A stretch of DNA of 64,000 nucleotides from Plazaster borealis (Eukaryota > Echinodermata > Asteroidea > Forcipulatida > Labidiasteridae), in NCBI GenBank assembly GCA_021014325.1, contig CM037474.1, positions 4,034,488 through 4,098,487 of the forward strand, given 5' to 3'. The position numbers and the translations under genes are program-made. A model generated the notes under the pieces. That model saw nothing but the letters and a program-made list of their open reading frames with translations. It was not told where the DNA came from and did not search any database. Numbering within the stretch: position 1 is the stretch's first letter; every line of letters starts with the position of its first letter. Positions 1-9,222 of the stretch are shown here, in pieces.

Positions 1-585
1 TTTTTAAATACGTGAGTGTATACATGAGTGTATACAAAAAGTTATTAATAAATAATTAGGGCCTAAACTAATTTTGATTACAAAAGATTGAGTTTGCAAA
101 CGCATTCCCATTCTATCGAGGATCTTTTCGTAACATTTCTATAAAAGAACATGACTCAAGCTTAAATACAAAATTACAACTTCAGTCTTCAGAAGTTCAG
201 TTCAGATCTGTACTGGCACGGCAGGCTAATACCAAAAAATGAGTAGTTTTAAGTGGAGAAATGCATTAATATTTATATAGTTTTAATAACCAAATGAAAA
301 AAATTTCAAACATCTTTTAGCAATGAACTTTTCTATGTTTATTTATGTTATGTTATATTTTATTTATTTTATGTATTTATTTCGTCTTATTTAACGTGGG
401 TAGCCCCATCGGTTTTCAATGAACTGTACTCCCTGGGGCCCAGGAAATAAAAATCCATTTTAAAAATATGTTTGGATAAAGTTGAATGAAATTGAAGTTC
501 TCCTTCAATTGTAGAATATTAGAATGAGCAATTTTATTTTTTGCGATTGTTGCTCCACCCCCACCTGCCCACTAATTCCCAGCCC
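1..585. other. AT-rich, no gene seen
   Basis: AT-rich sequence with TTTAT runs at 345-390. A CCCAGGAAATAAAAATCC stretch near 439-456 resembles a retroposon 3' end. No coding exon recognised. Confidence 0.5.
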
Positions 586-907
586 CAGCCCACCTTCCCC
601 ACCCCAGCCCACCTTCCCGACCCCAGCCCACCTTCCCGACCCCAGCCCACCTTCCCGACCCCAGCCCACCTTCCCGACCCCAGCCCACCTTCCCAACCCC
701 AGCCCACCCTCCCGACCCCAGCCCACCTTCCCGACCCCAGCCCACCTTCCCGACCCCAGCCCACCTTCCCGACCCCAGCCTCCCGACCCCAGCCCACCCT
801 CCCGACCCCAGCCCACCCTCCAGACCCCAGCCCACCCTCCCGACCCCAGCCCACCCTCCCGACCCCAGCCCACCTTCCCAACCCCAGCCCACCTTCCCAA
901 CCCCAAC
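586..907. repeat. 19-bp C-rich minisatellite
   Basis: About 16 tandem copies of a 19-bp unit (core AGCCCACCTTCCCGACCCC), with CTT/CCT and G/A variants and one shortened unit near 776-786. Because 19 is not a multiple of 3, every reading frame repeats over 57 bp, which produces long Pro-rich (plus) or Gly-rich (minus) frames that are not genes. The minus strand has regularly spaced G-runs and could form G-quadruplexes. Confidence 0.95.
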
Positions 908-2652
908 CCGGTCACAGGACAGGAGCTAGACAACACGCGATTCCAATCAAAATTTAACAATAAAGCAAAATAAAAAAAAACTATAAAACAACGAGATCCC
1001 CTTTACCTACCTGAATACCATAGCCACCACCACATCTGTGAATTTTAGCTGATACTGCAGATGCCATACTTTATACGATGAGTTTAGCTCACGGACTTTG
1101 CACGTACGTGAAGACCGGCCGTGCGACACCGAGACGAGTCATGGAGACGTTTACGCTATTTGACGGCGGCCATTCCTGCCAGTGAGCAGGTCCCTGCCGC
1201 AACCGAATGAAACGCTTCAACGGAAACAAATAACTTTCTATCTTGCGATCGAATGGTTATAATCAATTGCCAAGTCTTATCAAACTTTCTTTTGTGTGAT
1301 TTCTCGGATAATATGAATGATTAATGATCATTCACTGCCGTTGCCAGGTAATCAATTAGAATCAACTTGTTGCAGGTATGCATGCTGAACGTAGAAACAA
1401 CTGTCACTTTTTTGGCTCGTTAAATAGCGCCCTCCAGCGACAAGTGTCTCGCTCTTTCCAGAAAGTTAACTTCTTGGTGAACCTTTCACTTCGGAGTTTC
1501 GGTAAGTTCGGAAACTTATAAATTAAGAAATTACGCAATCTCCTAATATTAAAACGAAACAATATAAAACACTGTAAACTCGATGCTTAAAACTTAAATC
1601 ATTTATGGTCCCGTACTTTCATTTCTTCTTTTAAGTACATTCCGGGTAGTTTTGTTTCAGTGACGATCTTCCTAGTCCATTGGGTCGTCTCTTGTCTGCG
1701 TCTTGTTTGCCAATTGGTAATGGTACAAAAGCCAAACCTTAACGTTGTCCAGCTAGCTAGTGAACTGACCTTTTCTAACTTATTAGCCTAGATTTATCTA
1801 TTAAATGCAATTATGATTTTGTTGTGCGGTAACTGATGTGCTATAATATAAACTTACGCTACAGCGTACCATAGATAGGCCCCCAGTCCGTCGACAGCTG
1901 CTGAGCCTAAAACGTTTTGTTCAATGGTGACACAACTGAGATAAAACCGGGGCAGTGGGAGGGGGCAACTGCCCTCCCAAATTCGGGCAAAACTGTGGGT
2001 AAAATTCAGGCACAGGAAAAAGAAAAAAACATTGGCCAGAAAAAGTAAAACATACTTTTTATCTTGTATTAGAAATTGTTAGGCCCTAACTTACGTTTTT
2101 ATATCTGTAGCAAAATTTCGGGCAAATCAACCCCTCTGCCCCCATAAACAAATAGTCCCCAAACGTCGATGGATACAACTTCATTAAACTTACCTACAAA
2201 GAATTTTCAGCCAAACTATACCACCTTTTACTCATATTTATTATATATATAGTCTGTGAAATTACGAAAGGAATCATAAATCTGCATTACATTTTTAACA
2301 ATAATTCTTATGAGGAAGTTGAACGTAGGCCCTAGTTAAACGCAAAGCATGCCAACTTGACTTTTGTAACAACTGGTGAAACTATAACCCACGTCCGTCT
2401 AGAAATTGTGAATTGTTCTGGAATGAATTTAAATATCCAAACCAATTTTACAAATGACCCAAAACTGGTTAGTAGTCGATTAGCTCATCAGCAGAAATTG
2501 ACTTTAACACATTAATAGGGAACCACTTCGGCTAGTCCTACGATGATTGCACAGTGCTGTGAGTTTGGTGTAATTTTGTCTACTACTAATAATGTATTTA
2601 TAAACTGTAAAGGTATGTTACCCCTCCCGAGCACTGTTCAGCAGAGTTTGTA
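908..2652. other. No gene recognised
   Basis: Non-repetitive, mostly AT-rich DNA. The somewhat GC-richer part at 1090-1210 (with GACGGCGGCCATT) could be promoter-like, but no exon could be attached to it. I see nothing else supportable. Confidence 0.4.
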
Positions 2653-3034
2653 TTTAAAGGCACTGGACACGTTTGATAAAGTACTCAAAATATATATTAG
2701 CATACAAACTTACAACGAGCAACTGAGAGCTGTTGGTAGTATCAAACATTGTGAGAAACGACCCCCTCTGAAGTAACGTAGTTTTTGAGAAAGAGGTATT
2801 ATATCTCACTAAAATATTTGAATCTGAAAAAGACTTCAGGCCTGAAGCCTTTATCAGGCATCTGAAAGCACACAAATTTGTGCAAGGGTGTTTTCTCTTT
2901 CATTATTTTCTTGCAACTTCGATGACCAATTGAGCCCAAATGTTCACAGGTTTGTTATTTTATGAATATGTTGGGATACACCAAGTGAGAATACTGTTCT
3001 TTGACAATTACCAGACGTGTCCAGTGCCTTTAAA
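2653..3034. mobile_element. Fold-back (MITE-like) element, family 1
   Basis: Terminal inverted repeats: TTTAAAGGCACTGGACACGT at the left and ACGTGTCCAGTGCCTTTAAA at the right. The interior (about 340 bp) has no coding capacity. Related copies or pieces lie at 11334-11400, 16071-16400, 20870-20995 and 50399-50792, all keeping CAAAGACCAGTAT- or GGGATACA-type internal words. Confidence 0.85.
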
Positions 3035-3940
3035 GGTAGAGTTACAGATTGGTAAATAATCCAACAATTATTGACCATAAAAACTTATTGGCGAGAAGCA
3101 CTGCAGCTGGTGATAGTATAAACTATTTTGGGACAGGATTTCCTTCGAAGTAATTATGTTTGCTTATTTTTTGCTAAAAAACGTTTGAATCTGAGAAACG
3201 ATTCATGCATGATTCAGATTTCCCGAGGGTTGGTGTCTCGCCAAAATTAATGTTGATGGATTGGACGTTCCCGGAAAATACTGTGGCAGGTTTTGTGTTG
3301 TTTTCTCAGCAAGTAGACACTGGTATTACAACAACTCACGGGTGTAAGGACAACGGGTGACTCCAAGTTGTACTTATGGCATTCGCAAACAAAATCCAGG
3401 GATTTATTTTGTGTTTTGACACTAATGTTTTCCTTCATAACCACTTTTCCTCTCATACGCACTGTCGTACTGCGCTTACGCACATACGCACTGCTGGTGC
3501 ACACTATAATTTTACTCCTCGTTTGCATCATCATCATCATTTTCCTGTACTCTGCAGAAAAATTCTCTGCCATGGAATATATTCACACTTTGGTTGAAGT
3601 GCAAACAAGCAAGTGCAGACAAAACTCATACAAAACCATACACGTATGTGTTAAGTAAAAGCAGTTATTTAGTATTGTTTGGTGGTCTATTCTTAAAGAC
3701 ATCCAGGGTTGGTGACTCCACAACTTGCTCTGGCAGTGAATTTCAAAAGCGGATGGTATCTGGGAAGAAAGAGCCCTTCAGTAAGTTTGTGCGGGTGGAT
3801 GGAACAAGGATTGTTTATGTTTCTTCCTCTGGTGGATGAGTTGGCTGGATTCAGCTGGTTGTCAGGGATGTCAATGAGTTTGTTCATGACCCGGTGTGGC
3901 GGTTTCAGCCTTCCGACGTGTTCAGTTTTCCGGGTGACCA
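3035..3940. other. No gene recognised; holds an inverted dispersed repeat copy
   Basis: Open frames of about 100 codons on both strands here show no domain. At 3893-3943 lies an inverted copy of the repeat found twice at 16529-16657, which breaks off exactly where the long inverted repeat at 3941 begins. Confidence 0.45.
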
Positions 3941-4035
3941 AGATCGTATAGCGCCGTAGGCGCAAGATAGGGAACTCACGCGCAAACGCGCGCAAATGAG
4001 TGAAGTACGCACTGGAGGGGCGCGGCCGCCATCTT
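3941..4035 (+). repeat. Left arm of long inverted repeat around the THAP gene
   Basis: This arm runs from GATCGTATAGCGCCGTAGG through GATAGGGAACTC and ends in a GGCCGCCAT-containing stretch. It matches the reverse complement of 9110-9193 closely for the outer 40-odd bases and with small indels further in. It may be the terminal inverted repeat of the element that carries the THAP gene. No convincing 8-bp target duplication was found outside the two arms. Confidence 0.65.
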
Positions 4036-4591
4036 AGGGAGCTGAATCAATCACGCGCCCCCAATGTTCATGCACAAAGAGTGATAATCTCTCATACATC
4101 GCTCGGCAGAACAGCCGTAGCGCACCCAATGTTCATGCATAGAGGGTTTTTTTATTTATTTTTATTCATTTGAAGGTGGCCGCCAAGCATAATTCAAACT
4201 GGCCACCAATTCTTAAGTCCACACTTTATGTAGTTACAAATTCTAAAAGATTGATGAGAGAGGGGACGACCAACTGGTATTTTTCGGGGGCCTTTAAAGC
4301 AAAATAGCATTGCCTTAGATCTTCGAGTTGTATGCATAATAAATGACAGAGTCAACAGGACAATATTATTGCCCCAAATCGGGATTTCTTGTATAAAATC
4401 AACAATTAAAACACTTTTCTGAACAGAGTTCGAACATTTGTAGTTGTTTTTGTATTATTTGTTGGGGCCTAGGGGTGGGTGGTAAAATACTTTGTCTTAC
4501 TAACCCAACGGACAATGGAATACAGTGAATAGAACAGCTGTGTAATTTATTCAATTAAACTCATGGACAGCACCATAGCACAAATTGCAGC

Positions 4592-4832
4592 AGGGCTAAA
4601 ATGACAATAAAATTACTAAAATATCTCAAATTTTACAGAAGTATTATACAGAAGTTTAAAATTGGTTAGAAATTTACAAGTAAATATACATACTTACATA
4701 CACATGTAAAACATGCATTGAATTTTATGCATCTCAGGGCTAAAATGACAATACAATAATTAAAAATATCAGTATATAAGTATATAAAGAAGTTCAAAAC
4801 ATATACATGTAAAACATAAATTGAATTTTATG
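4592..4832 (+). repeat. Diverged tandem duplication, 144-bp offset
   Basis: The words AGGGCTAAAATGACAATA and ACATGTAAAACAT/TTGAATTTTATG each occur twice, starting at 4592 and 4736. The two AT-rich units are clearly related. No coding content. Confidence 0.65.
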
Positions 4833-4849
4833 ACTGCTTGGGGCTGTCA

Positions 4850-5035
4850 ATGATAATAGACCTTTATCATGCTGCACTGCTATCTTGGTCCTGTATCCAA
4901 TAGCAGTAACAATTGCAAATATTTAATGTACAAAAAAGGAACCAGACTATTTGCTGTTCCAGCCTCGGTTTGGTTACATTGATTTGAATGGGAGAAAATC
5001 AAGATAGCCGCACCATGATAAAGGTCTATAATGTG
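4850..5035. mobile_element. Small fold-back element
   Basis: Inverted ends TAGACCTTTATCATG (left, about 4857) and CATGATAAAGGTCTA (right, about 5015), with a matching inner TATCTTG/CAAGATA pair. It is nested inside the region bounded by the long inverted repeat. Confidence 0.7.
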
Positions 5036-5499
5036 AGTTGAAAGTTCATCCTAATACAACTTAAAATTCTGCAATGCCTGTTCTTTAAAAAATAATAAAA
5101 TACATGTAAAGATCAGTATTCTATAAAATGTTCCATTTGTGGGACCATTCCTCATTATTCGTAAAAATAACGCCTGCAGTATAGGTTTTTGTTTCCTATA
5201 ACCCCCCCCCCCAAGAAAAAAGGAAAAGACATTTGCCAAATTTTGTAGCCTTAAATTAATTTAATAATTCCTTGTTCTTGTTCCTCGTCACTGAGCCAAA
5301 AACTGACGGCAATTTTTAAATTAAACTTCCCGCTTTTATCAGATTCTATGATTCCAAGTCAATTTATTCTTTAAGTCATTCATTTAAAAATGATGAGCTT
5401 TTCTTTCAAGGTGTACACAAAGACTAAGCATTAAAAATAAATATAGCTATTCTTTTAAATGCCAATACAAATTTCCAATTAAAAATAAAACAGATAAAA

Positions 5500-5860
5500 C
5501 TGCGATAACCCCCCCCCACACACACACACGCACACCCCCCACACATGTTTGTAAATCCCGCTTACCGAGAACTCTCTTTGTTCTCTCTTAAAGTCCTCGG
5601 TTTTAATGGATAGACACGCTCACACACACACACAAGTGTGTAAACACCTGCAATCGGGGACCTCCTATTGTCCCTCTTTTGTTTGTACTTAAACTTTTTG
5701 GCAACATCTCCCATTGGTTTTGTACACACTTTCCAACTGGGGACCTTTACAGAACCGGGGACCCTATTGTCCTCTTGTGTTTTAGGTCCCCGGTTTGAAT
5801 GTGGATACAAACTCACCCAAACACACCCTCACTGTTTAGTGTTTATACCATTCATGTCGC
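5500..5860. repeat. (CA)n-flanked dispersed repeat
   Basis: C-runs and (CA)n at 5511-5545 and 5620-5634 frame a block containing AAAGTCCTCGGTTT and GTACAAAACCAATGGGA (minus). The same words recur, also flanked by (GT)n, at 26110-26345, so this is a second member of one mobile-like family. Confidence 0.6.
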
Positions 5861-6019
5861 TATGACTTAATTTGCATATAAACAACCCATCAAGTTGTAC
5901 GCCACTTCAAAAATGTCATTTTGGTGACCTAATTATTCAGGGCCACTGTACTATTATTTTAAATCACAATTAAATGTTGTTTAATCACAATGACTGACTT
6001 AATGTACAACTTGTTTGCT

Positions 6020-7618
6020 TCATTTATGTGCAACTTTGTCAACTTTCCTACATTTCCTTTTGAGGGTGACATTATGTACTTCTCTGTTTTTAAACTTAAG
6101 TGCATAATGCATTCTGACGTTCACAAACACAGCTACAATTTTGGATTTTATTCTCTCACTGCATAACTGCATCTCCTTGTACAAAGGTAGATCACACATG
6201 GCTCGATTGAGCAGGTGGGAGATGTTGCTCCTTGTCATCTTGATGTCATCAAATTCAGTGCGAAACAAATTCTCACATTCAGTACAGAAAGCTAGGAAAC
6301 GCTCTGAAGGGACCATTAACGATCCAAAGTCAGATGTGGAAGTGTCGTAGGCTTTGTAATGTGTGAAGAGTAGCGCAGGGTTGTCTAAATCTGCATTCTC
6401 TTTCAGCAAAGCTTTTCTGCAGATCTGGCATGAAGAGAGTACTTCATGTCCAGTTATTACCTTGCGACATAGATAACCAGCAATGTATGTGATGTTTGTA
6501 TATTGTTCATAACTTCTTGCTGCTGTGGAGCTTTTGGCTACCCTTCCTCCATGGACTACCTCACTCTTTCTCTTAAGTAGCCTGCGAGGGGTGGACAGAG
6601 GTTTGGGAGGATTGGGAACTTGAAAAAATGTTGGAATTGCATTCCAGTTCAGTCTGTTTTTCGTCCATTTGTTTGAAAACTGCTGAATCTCGAAGTGCTC
6701 TGAACACAAGCGGCAGTTTGATGATACATACAGGGGAGTTCTCTGAAGCAGATCAGAGCGACGGGTGTTTTGGACCCACTTCTGACATCTGCAAAGAACA
6801 AAATATAGACAATATACTGTATGTTAAAATTGAACAAATAAGCTGACATTACATGCTGAGAAGCCTCTTAAATCTACCAACAACTCAGTTTAACACAAGC
6901 TCATTTGCTGCCAATTCCTTCCTGCTTGCTTTCGTCACATAAAGTCAGAGTCAATAAATGTAATGTTCAACAAGAGCACCGCTAATTTCCAAACATCATC
7001 ACCAGTCATCAGTCACCATGTTTAACCCAGGGTAATGATTTGGTTTTGTCAACCTTAAGGTATCAAAATTATTAAGAAAGGTAAAATACAAGTCACCTGT
7101 GAAAGCTGCAGATGAATACAGTGTACTTGTTGAAGAAACAGCAATAAAGTGGCACAGTATTTTCATCAAGACTGTTCAATCCATCCATGTTTAGTGTGTG
7201 GTTTTAATTGTAATGCCCCCCCCCAACCGCTTGGTACCAAATCATATTCTGGCCAATATCTCAGCCAAACACCAACTTCAGCCAGTGTGCTTTCCAAAAT
7301 CAGTTCTACAAGGTGGAGATTTTCATTGCTTAAGGCAAAATTCAAATGGACACCACCACATTTAATTGTTGCCTTTAGTTAGGTGATATAATTGGAGTAT
7401 GTTTTTTATAAATTTCTATTATTGATGCAATATAGGCCCTATAGGCTTACACATTTAATGGAAATAATTCAAACAAAAAATTGCCTAATATTTAATAACA
7501 AAATGTACCTCTCCTTGTTCTTAGGAAACTTGAAGAATGACAGATCCAGTCGCTTGGTCTGACGATTAAAGCAATTTATTGCAGAACAGTGAGCTGATGA
7601 TGACGAGGTCGATGCCAT
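6020..7618 (-). CDS. Two-exon THAP-domain protein with P-transposase-like C-terminus
   Basis: Exon 1 is 7618-7509 and exon 2 is 6788-6020, joined in phase 2 over a 720-nt intron (donor GTACAT, acceptor TTTGCAG), giving 292 residues without a stop. Residues 1-92 form a full THAP zinc finger: C11-x4-C16, FP at 31-32, W41, C65-x2-H68 and the AIPTFF box at 87-92. This fold binds DNA. A basic linker (RRLLKRK, about 105-111) is followed by YIAGYLCRK (138-146), CQIC (157-160) and further Cys pairs, resembling the C-terminal part of P-element/THAP9-type transposases. The roughly 45 residues between the two parts leave no room for the RNase H-like catalytic core of several hundred residues. The protein could thus bind DNA but not transpose it. 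The C-terminal KRKCRKVDKVAHK may be a nuclear signal. It lies between inverted repeats at 3941-4035 and 9110-9193. Alternatives: a domesticated THAP factor, or a repressor-like deletion product. Confidence 0.7.
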
Positions 7619-7848
7619 GTTGCCTTCCCTTGTTTTGTTTTTGTTGACAGATCAGGATCTTTGAACAAAACAATGAATAAATGTTCTATAATTAAAACCA
7701 CAACACTTTGACAAGATTGACAGCAATCATGGCAAATTGCTCAAAGTACTCCATAGAACTTAGAAGCAAGGTCCAAAATCCAAGGACATTTAATTATACA
7801 AATAAATAGAATAAAATAAAACAGACAGAGGAACATAATGCAAGTATC

Positions 7849-8347
7849 AATTGTAGTCCCGGCCCCGGGGACCCGGGACTTTGGCAGAGGTAGCCGGGAC
7901 ATAGACGGGGGTGAGCAAAAATTGTGCCCCGCTAGCCGGGAAAATAGCGGGGTCTTTGCCCAGGTTGTACAATTTGTTTCCCCGCCCTACCGGGAAAATA
8001 GCACTAGCAGGGACTTTGCCGAGGTTGTACCATTTGTTTCCCCGCCCTATACCGGGACAATAGCATATCGTGTGGTGGTTGTGACAAATGCCCTGCATGT
8101 CGGTCGGGCCGGGATCGTGCGGGGGTTCTTATAAATGCCCCGCATGCCTGGGCCGGGATCGTGTGGGGGTTGTTATAAATGCACTGCATGCCAGGGCCAG
8201 TGTATAGCCGGGGATTTACAAAATCAAGTGCCCCGCCCGACCGGGCAGTAGCAGGGCATGGCAGGGACTATCACGCCAAGCCATTTTTACATCCCCAGCC
8301 AAGTCCCTGTTAGTCCCGGGTCCCCCAGGGCCGGGCACATTACAATT
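7849..8347. mobile_element. GC-rich fold-back element with internal tandem units
   Basis: Inverted ends CAATTGTAGTCCCGG...GACCCGGGACT (from 7849) and AGTCCCGGGTC...CCGGGCACATTACAATTG (to about 8347). Inside, a roughly 70-bp unit containing TTTGTTTCCCCGCCCTA is present twice (about 7965 and 8035), and a GGCCGGGATCGTG unit twice (about 8106 and 8151). It is strikingly GC-rich against its surroundings. No real gene was found in it. Confidence 0.75.
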
Positions 8348-8581
8348 GATATGTGCATAAACGTTACAGTCATCAACAGTAACATAGTAACAGAGATCCA
8401 GAATGATTTGGCACACGAGAAGAGGCCCAGATGCCCAGACCAATTTCAAGGACGGTCATCTTCATACCATAACATTGGACCAGATGTTAGTTAGTCATTG
8501 TTAAAGTTACTTGTTCGTTGTTTTTGTGTGAATGACGATCTACCACTTTTATTGAACATTATGACGAGTGTACTTTGCCCT

Positions 8582-8747
8582 TAAAACAATGTCACAAAAA
8601 TAATTTTCGTCTCAGTGTTAGCATGTAAAACGAATTACCAGTTTTGGTATTAATTACATGTATATTATAACTGGTAAATACAATTTTACATGCCAAAATA
8701 ATTTTCGTCTCAGTGAGACGAAAATTATTTTCGTGGCATTGTTTTAC
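8582..8747. mobile_element. Fold-back element with near-perfect ends
   Basis: The left end AAAACAATGTCACAAAAATA followed by ATTTTCGTCTCAGTG is mirrored at the right by CACTGAGACGAAAATTATTT and GGCATTGTTTT. An extra copy of the inner word makes the right side itself a hairpin (AATAATTTTCGTCTCAGTG then its complement). Noncoding. Confidence 0.8.
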
Positions 8748-9109
8748 TCACTTCTCAAAAATTACTAGCACTGACCTCAGCAATTAATATTTTAAGGAAG
8801 CTTTGATCATCATTATCTTCAAACCGTGGGGAAGGCCGGAAACCCTTTTCAAAGTCCTTAAATTTGTAAACGAATATCATGAATATTGTCTAAAATTTTA
8901 AAGTTGTCCGATTGATGAAACAAAAATCAATGTACAATAATTGGTGTTATCATAAAAACATCAACTTACATGTATGATGTACTCCACGATCAGGATGTCA
9001 GGGGATGTATAGCGACAAACAACATGCCCGAGTGTATGTTATGTGCAACTAAAAAACTTTTTTTCCCGCGCGCGGTTTTTATCACCGATCAACTCTCTCG
9101 CTGCTAACT
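8748..9109. other. No gene recognised
   Basis: AT-rich DNA leading into the right inverted repeat; a GCGCGCGG cluster lies at about 9067-9075. Nothing codes. Confidence 0.4.
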
Positions 9110-9193
9110 AAAATGGCGGCCAAACGCGCCCAGTGCGTACTTCACGTTTGTGCGCGAGTTCCCTATCTTGCGCCTACGGCGCTATACGATCTT
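9110..9193 (-). repeat. Right arm of long inverted repeat
   Basis: Reverse-complement partner of 3941-4035: AAATGGCGGCCAAACGCG at the inner side, GAGTTCCCTATCTTGCGCC towards the outside, ending GCGCTATACGATC. It lies only 30 bp upstream of the decayed first exon of the integrase-zinc-finger/Ulp1 gene. It could therefore belong to that element's 5' end instead of closing the THAP element. Confidence 0.65.
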
Positions 9194-9222
9194 TGGTTGC
9201 TACTCTCTTCGGTAGCTAAATG

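Noticed and set aside
505..973. Long Gly/Trp-rich (minus) and Pro/Ser-rich (plus) open frames of 106-151 codons
   Set aside because: They are produced by the 19-bp minisatellite, which keeps all frames open; no frame extends meaningfully into unique sequence.
3693..3995. Possible retroelement-like coding frames on both strands
   Set aside because: No reverse transcriptase, integrase or transposase motif could be recognised, and the segment overlaps a dispersed noncoding repeat.
3930..9201. An 8-bp target duplication outside the long inverted repeat
   Set aside because: Flanks (GGGTGACC and TGGTTGCT) are not convincingly alike, so the insertion boundary is left open.
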